This document shows positions 34,984-43,255 of a stretch of DNA of 64,000 nucleotides, in pieces. The notes under the pieces are model-generated. The model saw only the letters and a list, made by a program, of their open reading frames with translations. It was not told the DNA's origin and searched no databases. The DNA lies in NCBI GenBank assembly GCA_003385635.1, contig QQUY01000001.1, positions 682,001 through 746,000 on the forward strand, read 5' to 3'. A program made the position numbers and the translations under genes. Within the stretch, counting starts at the first letter, position 1, and each line of letters opens with the position of its first letter. Source of the stretch: Acidobacteriota bacterium (GTDB lineage Bacteria > Acidobacteriota > Blastocatellia > Pyrinomonadales > Pyrinomonadaceae).

Positions 34984-36471
34984 ACTCCTTTTTAATCCCA
35001 TCAGGAGCCAGTACACGGAGAAGCCAATGCCGAATGTCACAAACCAGGCGTAATTATACAACGTGTCGAAAAAGCCGGGATCCGCGACCTGGCCGCCCGG
35101 GGTAGTCGCCGCACGTATGAAACCGTAAACGACCGGAGCGATCGCAAGTACCAATGCCGCTACGGCCGCGAAGTTCACCCCACCTTTGTAGCTGTACTCG
35201 CCTTTTGGATCAAAGAGACCCGCCAGATCGAGCTTCTGTTTGCGGATCAGCCAGTAGTCGCAGATCAAAATTCCGCCTATCGCGCCCATAAGTCCCGAAT
35301 AGCCGATAAGCCACGTAAAGATATAGCTTCCGAGCGAGGACATAAGCTCCCACGGCATCATCAATATGCCGATCACTGCCGTGATGATCCCTCCTGTCAC
35401 ATAAGAGATCCGCTTCGGGTTAAGGTTTGAGAAGTCATTGGAAGGCGAGACGACGTTCGCCGCCATGTTCGTTGTCAGCTGAGCGACAAAGATGACCAGC
35501 ATCGAGAAGAGAATGATCAGCGCACTGTCGAAGCGCTGAATGAGCGCTACCGGATCCGCGATCGCCTCGCCGTAAATGATCACTGTCGCGCTTGTGACCG
35601 CGACGCCTATGAATGCAAAAGCGGTCATCGTCAGGGGCAGGCCAAGCGCCTGTCCCAGCATCTGCGACCTCTGGGACCTTGCGTAGCGTGTGAAGTCCGG
35701 AATGTTCAGTGAGAGCGTAGCCCAGTACCCGACGGATGCAGTCAAAGCTCCCGGAAAGATCAGCCAGAAGTCCGCCTTTTGCTCCTGTAGCGCTGAGGAA
35801 CCCGAAAGAACATTGCCGAGGCCGCCAGCGGCGTAAGAGGCCCAGACCAAGAGCAGCATTCCTCCGAACAAAAGCAAAGGCGCGGCCCACGATTCCAGAT
35901 ACTTGATCCCTTCGATACCTCTAAGAATGATCACGACCTGGACGATCCAGAAGATAAAGAACGAGATCCAGGTATGAAGCGCGACTCCCGCGATCTCGCC
36001 GCCGAGGCTTGCCCATCCACTCCAGACAGCGGTGAAGAGCGCGTCGAGTGCGGTTCCACCGATCCAGGTCTGGATCCCGAACCAGCCGCAGGCGACTATG
36101 GCCCTCAGTATCGCCGGGATGTTGGCCCCGGTAGTGCCGAAGGAAGCCCGGCAAAGAACAGGAAACGAAATTCCGTACTTGGTCCCGGCGTGAGCGTTGA
36201 GGACCATCGGGATCAGAACGATCGAGTTGCCAAGCAGGATCGTGAGCATCGCCTGCCACCAGTTCATACCCTGCTGTATGAAACTTCCGCCAAGTAGATA
36301 CGTCGTGATGACGACGCTCATCCCGATCCAGAGCGCCGCGATGTTCCACGTGCTCCAGGTCCTTTGTTCGAGGGTCGTAGGAGCGAGGTCCTCATTCCAC
36401 AGTGGCGAGCCGGATACATCTTCGGCCAGTTCTTCAAATCCCGATTCTGTGACGGCTACGTCATCTGTCAT
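34981..36471 (-). CDS. NCS1-family nucleobase/hydantoin permease
   Basis: The 496-aa integral membrane protein has about 12 hydrophobic helices and NCS1 marks: WNIAALWIGMSVVITTYLLGG near the N-terminus, FPVLCRASFGTTGANIPAILRAIVACGWFGIQTWIGG, NIPDFTRYARSQRSQMLGQALGLPLTM, and DYWLIRKQKLDLAGLF at the cytoplasmic end. NCS1 carriers import uracil, thymine, allantoin or hydantoins with H+ or Na+. Its place in a complete reductive pyrimidine pathway makes uracil/thymine or dihydropyrimidines the likely substrate. The stop codon TAG is the end of a repeat element. Confidence 0.94.
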   Translation of the reverse strand: MTDDVAVTESGFEELAEDVSGSPLWNEDLAPTTLEQRTWSTWNIAALWIGMSVVITTYLLGGSFIQQGMNWWQAMLTILLGNSIVLIPMVLNAHAGTKYGISFPVLCRASFGTTGANIPAILRAIVACGWFGIQTWIGGTALDALFTAVWSGWASLGGEIAGVALHTWISFFIFWIVQVVIILRGIEGIKYLESWAAPLLLFGGMLLLVWASYAAGGLGNVLSGSSALQEQKADFWLIFPGALTASVGYWATLSLNIPDFTRYARSQRSQMLGQALGLPLTMTAFAFIGVAVTSATVIIYGEAIADPVALIQRFDSALIILFSMLVIFVAQLTTNMAANVVSPSNDFSNLNPKRISYVTGGIITAVIGILMMPWELMSSLGSYIFTWLIGYSGLMGAIGGILICDYWLIRKQKLDLAGLFDPKGEYSYKGGVNFAAVAALVLAIAPVVYGFIRAATTPGGQVADPGFFDTLYNYAWFVTFGIGFSVYWLLMGLKRS

Positions 36472-36500
36472 AGCTGTTCTCCGAAGAATATTTATCGGTA

Positions 36501-37316
36501 CTACTTAAACAACTGCCATTTGATCCGCGTGTAAGCGATCTCGAATCCGTTCTTCTGTGCGTTCTTTTGCGACTGGCTTCCAGGCGCAGCGCCCATCATC
36601 GCAAGCGTGCATCCTTTCTCTGCAGAAAATTGGAGGCGATCAGCGAGCAATGCCGTCTGGGCTCCTTTTCGCCTGGCCTCAGGGATCGTGCTAGCCCCTG
36701 CGAGAATGCAGACGTCGTCGTAGATTATCAGCGAACCTGCAGCAACGGGTTCTCCCCCGATCTCGGCGACATAAGGGTACCCCGCCGGGCACTGAGCTCC
36801 GATCCTTCCGAAGGAGAACATGAAATCCGAAAGCCCCGGATGTTCCGTAGCCCATCCGGCCGCAGCCGTACGCGCCCACAGGTCGTGTTCTCCAGGCTCG
36901 ATCACTCGCGTCGTGATCCCGGATCCGTTGTTCTCATTCCTGGCTTTTCCCGGCTTCAGCTCGCGTACCAATACTGATGTGACCTCGATCGGACGATATC
37001 CCCGTTCGCCGAGCAGGGAAAGTATTGATTGATCGGCCAACGGGCTCACCTCGTGGAAACAGTGCGCTTTGCGCTCGCGGTAGAACTCCTCGATCTTTTC
37101 AAGCTGATCGTTTGTAGCATCTTCAAAAAGCCCCAGACCAAATGTCTGTGTAAGAGGAGAATCGATACCGTCGAACATCGCATAAGCACCGCCGACATTG
37201 ATCCACTCGGCACCGCTCTCCGGCTCAATCCGGGCACGGGTTTCGACGAAGTCGGCGTTCGCGCGCGCTTCCGATTGTTCGAGCCGTTTTGAAAGAGCCT
37301 TGTCGATAATCACCAT
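36501..37316 (-). CDS. GNAT-family N-acetyltransferase
   Basis: The 271-aa protein has a GNAT fold in its C-terminal half: YPYVAEIGGEPVAAGSLIIYDDVCILAGASTIPEARRKGAQTALLADRL contains beta4, the acetyl-CoA loop (RRKGAQ) and the following helix; QKNAQKNGFEIAYTRIKW is the last strand. The N-terminal half may be a second, degenerate GNAT fold. It sits 14 bp after a GTP-cyclohydrolase-II-like gene and 29 bp before the NCS1 permease, so the three are likely one transcript. The substrate is unknown. Confidence 0.88.
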   Translation of the reverse strand: MVIIDKALSKRLEQSEARANADFVETRARIEPESGAEWINVGGAYAMFDGIDSPLTQTFGLGLFEDATNDQLEKIEEFYRERKAHCFHEVSPLADQSILSLLGERGYRPIEVTSVLVRELKPGKARNENNGSGITTRVIEPGEHDLWARTAAAGWATEHPGLSDFMFSFGRIGAQCPAGYPYVAEIGGEPVAAGSLIIYDDVCILAGASTIPEARRKGAQTALLADRLQFSAEKGCTLAMMGAAPGSQSQKNAQKNGFEIAYTRIKWQLFK

Positions 37317-37330
37317 CTCATTCAGGGTCT

Positions 37331-37849
37331 TTATTCCTCGTCCATCGGCTCCTTCATCGCGCTTACCCGTATGCCGAAGGCAACAAGCTCTTCCGCTTTT
37401 CCCGGATTCCCCGTCAAGAGTACTACTGAAGCAACTCCAAGATCCTCGAGTATTTTCGCCGCCGGGCGGAAATTACGTGAATCCCGCTCAAATCCCACTT
37501 TTTCGTACGCATCACCCTGCGAAAGCCCGGCCTCCTTGTGCGGGCCGCTCACCATCAGCGCTAGGTGCCCGTTGCCCTTGCCCTCCTGATCCAGGTAAAC
37601 GATCACTCCTTCCCCGAGCGACTCGATCATCGCCTGGGACGCAGCCATTTCTTCCCGGCAGGCACACTCGACACTGTTGAACACGTGCGAGGAAACACAA
37701 CTCGAATGGATACGGCAAAGGATATCTTTCTTTCCGGAAACGTCTCCCATCACGAGCGCGATCGATTCCGCAATGCCGTCGTAATAGAGAATCTCACTAA
37801 ACTTGCCGTATTTTGTTTCAAGGGGCCTTTCGGCCAGACGAACTATCAC
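37331..37849 (-). CDS. GTP cyclohydrolase II-like protein
   Basis: The 172-aa protein resembles RibA: RIHSSCVSSHVFNSVECACREEM carries the three zinc cysteines (C-x11-C-x1-C type), followed by GEGVIVYLDQEGKGNG, VGFERDSRNFRPAAKIL and LLTGNPGKAEEL. It differs from RibA in the substrate loop (EGKGNGH instead of EGRGIGL) and is slightly shorter (E. coli 196). A riboflavin role is possible, but no rib genes are near. Uracil-catabolic RibA paralogues (yeast URC1-like and bacterial urc loci) are a known precedent. It precedes the GNAT and NCS1 genes closely. Confidence 0.85.
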   Translation of the reverse strand: MIVRLAERPLETKYGKFSEILYYDGIAESIALVMGDVSGKKDILCRIHSSCVSSHVFNSVECACREEMAASQAMIESLGEGVIVYLDQEGKGNGHLALMVSGPHKEAGLSQGDAYEKVGFERDSRNFRPAAKILEDLGVASVVLLTGNPGKAEELVAFGIRVSAMKEPMDEE

Positions 37850-37864
37850 AAGGCTCTCAGCTCC

Positions 37865-39856
37865 TCAACCGGCCAACTTCAGCATGACGGCGTTCCTCAG
37901 GCTCTCCCCGCGCGTTATTGCGATCCGTTTTCCGTCTCTTGAGTATGCTCTTCGCTGAATCCAGGGGAGATCGAAATCCGTGAGACGAACAGGGTCGCCA
38001 GCGGTCACTGGCTGAGCCCACAGGTCGACTTTCTCTCCATCTGCCACAAGGTAGGTGATGGATTTACCGTCTGGTGTCCAAAGCGTTCCTCTGCGGGAGA
38101 TCGTATTAGCGGGGATGCTGAACTTCTTGATCGGCGTACCGCCACCGGCCGGGATAATGCCGAGACTCATGAACTGGTCTTTCTCATCGATGAAAAAACA
38201 AGCGATCATCGAACCGTCCGGTGAGTAGGTCGGAGCACTCGAGAAATAGTCTGTAAGTCTTTCGGCGCGGCCTCCTTCAGCCGGCATTCTGAAAATGCTC
38301 TGTTTACCAGCTGGCCAGGCGGAAAATGCTATGTATTTACCGTCACTCGAGAAAACTGGTTCTCCCGGTCCGACCACTCCTGTGTTGATTCGGGCAGGAT
38401 TTCCACCGTCAATCGAAACCTTGTATATCTGAAAGCCCTCCACAGGACTCGAATAGACGACGGTCCTGCCATCAGGTGAAACGGCCGGCGATGATTTCGG
38501 GATCCGGTCGTTCGTCAGCTGTTTCTGATTCGAACCGTCATCATTCATCACCCATACTTCCCGGGCTCCGCTTTGGTCTGATACATAGACGATCCTGCCG
38601 TCCGGTGTCCAATCAAGGCTCCAGGTGTCGCCCTTTGCCGGGAAGACCTCGGTCGATTCCATCGGATCCAGATCTTGCGATACCCAGATCGCCGTTTTTA
38701 GTACCTCTTCGGTTGTGACAAGGCGAGACCCGTCCGATGTGATCGACAGTCCCCAGTAGTTGCTGTTACTTTGCGTGATCCTTACAGCTTCGCCCCCGGG
38801 AACCGAAACCCTGTAGACCTGCGACGGCTCTCCACCTATCCGATTGCCGGTCAGGTAAACGAAATCTCCGGTCGGGTCCCACACAATTCCTCGTGGGTCG
38901 ATCCCGTCCCATTGGCCCGTACCCAGATTCGAAACTGAATCATCTTCAAAGCTATAAATAGCCAGAGAAAGCAATGGATTGGGAAGTCGATCATCATCGC
39001 CTTGCAAGAACAGAAGTCTTTTGCCGTCCGGCGACCATGAATTGCCCGGATCTATCCACTGTTTTCCAACCTTCGTTACTAGTCTGCGAGGCTCGGTCCC
39101 GTCGGCCTTTGAAACGGTGATGGAGGTTTCAGTCGTCTTCGGGTTTCCCTCAGAGTATGCGATCTGCGAACCGTCGGGAGAAAGGCTGAATGCCCTTGAA
39201 GCAACCGGTATGGTGAGCATTGATCCCCCCAGCGTGGGTACTCTGTAAATCGCCAATCGCTTGTCTGGATCAATACCGGTAAAGAAGATGAAGTTGCCGT
39301 CTGGTGAAAAGACAACGTTATCTATATATTGAAAATCTCCCGCCTTAAGAATTTCAACCGTACTGTTGGTTTCGATCTGCTTTACCTGCAATGACTTCTC
39401 ATTGCCTTCGACATTCAGGAGCGCGAGGAACTTGCCGTCTGGGGAGATCGCCGCATCCCACACGCTGCCTTCGCCGGTCAGCCTTTCGGCCGTGATCTCG
39501 GCAATGGATATCGTTTCGGTTCTATCAGAGAAGAACGGAGCCCAAACGTAGAGACCGAACGCGCCGATGCCCAATACAGCTGCCGCCGCAAGTCCGGCTA
39601 TCACATACAACAGACTCGACCTCCTGCCTCGAATGTCCGAATCATCCTTGATCGCTCGGGTGTGAAGCACCTCGGTTTCGTCGGTTTTGGAGATCTTGTG
39701 TTTTGTAGGAGCCTCGCCGGGGTCGTCAGTAAGATCAGGAGGGATAGATCGTGTCGGAGCTTCGGTTCCTTCCTCGACGAGCCATTCGCCGTCGTCGAGG
39801 CAGAAGTTAAGGGAGAGATCTTCGTACTCCCGGCCGCATTTTGGGCAGGTCTTCAT
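37865..39856 (-). CDS. Zinc-ribbon, single-TM, TolB-type beta-propeller protein
   Basis: The 663-aa protein starts with a short zinc-ribbon-like MKTCPKCGREYEDLSLNFC, an acidic linker, one transmembrane helix at about 83-102 (LLYVIAGLAAAAVLGIGAFG), then an extracytoplasmic propeller of PD40/WD40-like repeats: AISPDGKFLALL, VFSPDGNFIFFTG, AVSPDGRTVVYSS, TYSPDGSMIACFF, SRDGKRIAITRG. Acidobacteria often have such propellers joined to kinases or DNA-binding domains; here only a zinc ribbon and anchor are present. Its function is unknown. A spacing of 15 bp to the downstream cyclohydrolase-like gene hints at cotranscription. Confidence 0.85.
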   Translation of the reverse strand: MKTCPKCGREYEDLSLNFCLDDGEWLVEEGTEAPTRSIPPDLTDDPGEAPTKHKISKTDETEVLHTRAIKDDSDIRGRRSSLLYVIAGLAAAAVLGIGAFGLYVWAPFFSDRTETISIAEITAERLTGEGSVWDAAISPDGKFLALLNVEGNEKSLQVKQIETNSTVEILKAGDFQYIDNVVFSPDGNFIFFTGIDPDKRLAIYRVPTLGGSMLTIPVASRAFSLSPDGSQIAYSEGNPKTTETSITVSKADGTEPRRLVTKVGKQWIDPGNSWSPDGKRLLFLQGDDDRLPNPLLSLAIYSFEDDSVSNLGTGQWDGIDPRGIVWDPTGDFVYLTGNRIGGEPSQVYRVSVPGGEAVRITQSNSNYWGLSITSDGSRLVTTEEVLKTAIWVSQDLDPMESTEVFPAKGDTWSLDWTPDGRIVYVSDQSGAREVWVMNDDGSNQKQLTNDRIPKSSPAVSPDGRTVVYSSPVEGFQIYKVSIDGGNPARINTGVVGPGEPVFSSDGKYIAFSAWPAGKQSIFRMPAEGGRAERLTDYFSSAPTYSPDGSMIACFFIDEKDQFMSLGIIPAGGGTPIKKFSIPANTISRRGTLWTPDGKSITYLVADGEKVDLWAQPVTAGDPVRLTDFDLPWIQRRAYSRDGKRIAITRGESLRNAVMLKLAG

Positions 39857-39910
39857 AAAGGAAACTGATACGACCGAAGCGTTTCGGACAAATGCAATCC
39901 CGACTGCCGA

Positions 39911-40288
39911 CTAATTTGGCGCGTTGAGGCGTAACCAGCTGAGAGCCTTTGCCTTGTCGGTAAAGAACCTAACCCTCACGCCTCCGGCCTTGGCTATTGC
40001 TTCATATAGCTCGCTGGTCTCATCGGGTTCGAATTCCCAAAGGTGAAATGCAAGCCAAAGCTCAGGGGCAGCTGCTGTGCCCTTGCCGGCTTCGACAACT
40101 TCGTCCGTGGTCCGTTCGCCTTTCGGGACCGGACCTTCGATCAGGACCCGTTGGGTTTCATTTGCCGTGCAAACCTCAACTATCTCCTTCCACATCGCTA
40201 CTCTGTTCTCACGGCCAACAGAGTAGTCCGGCATCAGCTCGGTCCTCACGTAATCGCCGCAGAATTCGACTTTGAATTGCTTAGCCAT
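39911..40288 (-). CDS. STAS/SpoIIAA-like small protein
   Basis: The 125-aa protein has alternating strands and helices (RVLIEGPVPKG, ELWLAFHLWEF, SELYEAIAKAGGVRVRFFTDKAKALSWL) typical of the SpoIIAA-like/STAS-related group that ends with an FxD-x2-EAxxWL strand-helix. No catalytic motif is visible. It lies between hydA (18 bp downstream in transcription terms it follows) and the propeller gene on the same strand. The assignment is by fold appearance only. Confidence 0.6.
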   Translation of the reverse strand: MAKQFKVEFCGDYVRTELMPDYSVGRENRVAMWKEIVEVCTANETQRVLIEGPVPKGERTTDEVVEAGKGTAAAPELWLAFHLWEFEPDETSELYEAIAKAGGVRVRFFTDKAKALSWLRLNAPN

Positions 40289-40306
40289 TGTGGGCCCCCT
40301 TTGGTT

Positions 40307-41686
40307 TCAGACGCCTACACATTCACCTCTCTTGAGGAATCTTCCGTCGCCTTTTTCACCAACGTATTCTTCATCTTTTACCACAACTTTTCCTCTTGAA
40401 AGCACGGTTTCCACGACGCCCTGTACAATTTTGCCTTCATAAGCGTTGTAATCGACGTTCATATGATGGGTTTCTACTGAAAGTGTCTGCGATCTGTTCG
40501 GGTCAAAGATCACGATGTCAGCGTCGGAGCCAACCGCGATGGTGCCTTTTCGGGGGAAAAGGCCGAACATCTTAGCCGCTGCCGTTGACGTGATCTCGAC
40601 GAAGCGGTTGAGCGAGATCCGATTCTCGTGAACGCCCCCGTTATAGATCAGTGACATACGGTTCTCGACTCCCGGAGCCCCGTTTGGTATCTCGGCAAAG
40701 CTGTTCTTCCCAAGCTCTTTCTGCTCCTTCATGCAAAACGGACAGTGGTCGGTCGAGACCACTTGAAGATCGTCCATCTTCAGCCCTTTCCAAAGTTCGG
40801 AGTGGTTGTGTTTTTCCCTCAACGGCGGCGTCATCACGTACTTGGCGCCTTCAAAATCGTCTCCATAATCGTCGATCGACAGGAACAGGTATTGAGGACA
40901 GGTTTCGGCAAAAGCAGGAATTCCGCGGTCGCGAGCCTCGCGCACCTGGTTCAGAGCGTCATTGCAGGAAAGGTGAACTATGTAGACAGGCGATTCCGCC
41001 ATCTCAGCGATAGCGATCGCGCGGTGGACGCCCTCGGCCTCGGCGATCGTTGGTCGGGTCAAAGCGTGATATTTTGGGGCCGTCCTTCCATCTGCCAGCG
41101 CCCTCTTGATGATCTCGTCGATGACGATCCCGTTCTCGGCGTGCATGCATATCAGCCCGCCTCTTTCGCCCGCCGCGGACATCGCGCGAAAAATGGTTGC
41201 GTCGTCGGCAAGAAACACACCGGGATAGGCCATGAACAGCTTAAAGCTGGTGATGCCCTCGTCCATCAGCGTGTACATCTCCTCGGTGTGCTTGTCTTCA
41301 AAGTCCGTCGTGATCAGGTGAAAGCCGTAATCGATCGCGGTTTTGCCTTCGGCTTTGGCGTGCCACTTGTCGACGCCGGCGATCATTGATTCGCCTTTCG
41401 TTTGCACCGCGAAATCGATGATCGTCGTCGTGCCTCCGTATGCGGCGGCACGGGTTCCGGTCTCGAAGTCGTCTGACGATTCTGTGCCTCCGAACGGCAA
41501 TTCCATGTGCGTGTGAGGATCGATCCCGCCGGGAATGACAAGCTTTCCAGTGGCGTCGATGACCGTATCGGCCGCTATATCGAGCGACCTTCCGATCGTC
41601 ATCACGATCTCGCCGTCGATGAAGATGTCGGCCGTGTAGTCGTCTACGGCCGTCACGATCCGGCCGTTCTTGATGAGTGTTTTCAT
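40307..41686 (-). CDS. hydA: Dihydropyrimidinase (D-hydantoinase)
   Basis: HydA opens dihydrouracil or dihydrothymine to the N-carbamoyl-beta-amino acid. The 459-aa protein carries the metal ligands HTH in GGIDPHTHMELPFGG, the carbamylated Lys in TSFKLFMAYPG, His in CMHAENG and VHLSC, and Asp in STDHCPF, followed by the NRMSLIY segment and the GSDADIVIFDP strand. The family N-terminus MKTLIKNGRIVTA supports ATG 41686. In the cluster it follows the aminotransferase gene through inverted-repeat copy 8. It acts after PreT/PreA and before the ureidopropionase. Confidence 0.95.
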   Translation of the reverse strand: MKTLIKNGRIVTAVDDYTADIFIDGEIVMTIGRSLDIAADTVIDATGKLVIPGGIDPHTHMELPFGGTESSDDFETGTRAAAYGGTTTIIDFAVQTKGESMIAGVDKWHAKAEGKTAIDYGFHLITTDFEDKHTEEMYTLMDEGITSFKLFMAYPGVFLADDATIFRAMSAAGERGGLICMHAENGIVIDEIIKRALADGRTAPKYHALTRPTIAEAEGVHRAIAIAEMAESPVYIVHLSCNDALNQVREARDRGIPAFAETCPQYLFLSIDDYGDDFEGAKYVMTPPLREKHNHSELWKGLKMDDLQVVSTDHCPFCMKEQKELGKNSFAEIPNGAPGVENRMSLIYNGGVHENRISLNRFVEITSTAAAKMFGLFPRKGTIAVGSDADIVIFDPNRSQTLSVETHHMNVDYNAYEGKIVQGVVETVLSRGKVVVKDEEYVGEKGDGRFLKRGECVGV

Positions 41687-41694
41687 AATCAAAT

Positions 41695-41783
41695 GGCCAC
41701 GGATTTCACGGATTACACAGATTATGGGTGATTCTAAGGAGGACTATTCTTGGATCCGTGTTAATCCGTGTAATCAGTGGCTA
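41695..41783. repeat. CACGGATTACACAGAT inverted-repeat element (copy 8)
   Basis: A compact 89-bp member: GGCCACGGATTTCACGGATT and ACACAGATTA on the left, GATCCGTGTTAATCCGTG and TAATCAGTGGCTA on the right, ending at 41783. The terminal CTA is the TAG stop of the aminotransferase gene; the left end is 8 bp from the hydA start codon. Confidence 0.85.
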
Positions 41784-43085
41784 AATCTTCCTGAATGCTG
41801 CGTCGAGCGCGTCGATCATCTGGTCGACGTGGTCCTTTGTCGAGTTGAGCATCATTCCTGTACGGATCACGTTCCCGTAGAGTCCGCCCTTACCGATCAA
41901 TACACCGCGGCGCTTTGTTTCCTCGAATACCTTCAGCAAAATGTCAGGCGCGGGTTCCTTCGTTTCCCGGTCCTTCACAAGTTCGATCGCCCGCATCAGG
42001 CCCATTCCACGCGCATCGCCGATCACGGAATACTTGTCTTTCAGTTCTTCGAGCGAATCGCCGAGGTAGGCCCCTACAGCAGCCGCATTGGACCTAAGGT
42101 CATCCTCTTCGATCACCTTGATCACGGCCAATCCTGCAGCCATCGAGACCGGATTGCCGCCGAATGTTGAAAAAGTCAGGCCGGGAAACGCATCCGCGAC
42201 TTCCGGCGTCGCGATCGTCCAGCCGATCGGCACGCCGTTGCCCATTCCTTTCGCGGAAGTGATGATGTCCGGATCGACGCCCCAGTGCTCGATCGCGAAC
42301 CACTTGTCGCCGGTCCTTCCCCAGCCGGTCTGGACCTCGTCGGCGATGAACAGACCGCCATAGTTGCGTGTGATCTCGGCGACCTTCCCGAAATACTCTT
42401 TAGGCGGAACGATGAAGCCTCCGACCCCCAGGATCGGCTCCGCCATAAAAGCCGCGATCTCTCCCGAAGTCGAGGTCTTGATCACTTCCTCGATGTCATC
42501 CGCACAGGCAACGTCGCAGCTCGGATACTCGAGTTTGAAAGGGCACCGGTAGCAATATGGTGCGGGCGCGTGAACTATTCCCGCGACCTGAGGCGCGACC
42601 GGTTTCCAGGTGTGATGGCCGGCGGCCGTGAGCGCGGTCGCGCTTCGTCCCGAATAGCTGTGGCGAAGGACTACGACTTCCTGCCGCCCGGTCGCTAGCT
42701 TTGCGGCAAGGATCGCCGTGTCGTCCGCTTCCGTGCCGCTGTTTGAAAAGAACGACTTCTTGAGGTTGCCGGGCGAGATCTCGGACAGCTTCTCCGCAAG
42801 GTCGCTTTGCGGCTTGTTGGCGTACAGGGTCGAAGTATGCGAGATCGTGTTGACCTGTTCGATGATCGCCTCGTTGACCGCCGGGTTTGCATGTCCGAGG
42901 CTGACGGTCAGCACGCCTCCGAAACAATCCAGATACTGGTTGCCGGAATCGTCCCAGACGTATTCGCCGCTCCCTTTCACAAGCGCTAGCGGCTCTTCGT
43001 AGTAATTCGCAACGGCGGGGAAGAGAAATTCTCGGTGCTTTCGGATCGCTTCGGAAAGCTCGGTCTTTTGTTCTGAAGGATTCAT
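41781..43085 (-). CDS. Class III aminotransferase (beta-alanine/3-aminoisobutyrate type)
   Basis: The 434-aa PLP enzyme shows DCFGGVLTVSLGHANPAVNEAI, SNSGTEADDTAIL, the motif FIADEVQTGWGRTGDKWFA and the PLP lysine in TSAKGMGNGVPIG, then FSTFGGNPVSMAAGLAV. The pattern is that of the AGXT2-like aspartate-aminotransferase family, which includes beta-alanine:pyruvate and beta-aminoisobutyrate transaminases. In this cluster it would convert beta-alanine to malonate semialdehyde for MmsA. It is the most upstream gene of the minus-strand cluster. Substrate assignment rests on context. Confidence 0.92.
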   Translation of the reverse strand: MNPSEQKTELSEAIRKHREFLFPAVANYYEEPLALVKGSGEYVWDDSGNQYLDCFGGVLTVSLGHANPAVNEAIIEQVNTISHTSTLYANKPQSDLAEKLSEISPGNLKKSFFSNSGTEADDTAILAAKLATGRQEVVVLRHSYSGRSATALTAAGHHTWKPVAPQVAGIVHAPAPYCYRCPFKLEYPSCDVACADDIEEVIKTSTSGEIAAFMAEPILGVGGFIVPPKEYFGKVAEITRNYGGLFIADEVQTGWGRTGDKWFAIEHWGVDPDIITSAKGMGNGVPIGWTIATPEVADAFPGLTFSTFGGNPVSMAAGLAVIKVIEEDDLRSNAAAVGAYLGDSLEELKDKYSVIGDARGMGLMRAIELVKDRETKEPAPDILLKVFEETKRRGVLIGKGGLYGNVIRTGMMLNSTKDHVDQMIDALDAAFRKI

Positions 43086-43255
43086 ATGTACTCACCAGCT
43101 AACGCCCTGAGATTGGGAAAACGGCGGAAGTATAGCAGTTTCGGGTTTTGAAGAAGCACAAATCGAGATAGGTTTGGAAACCGAAACACAAAAAACCTTG
43201 GGGAATCTGCGTAGTGTCGCGTAGACTAGCGGACAATATTCGGAGCAAAAACAAT

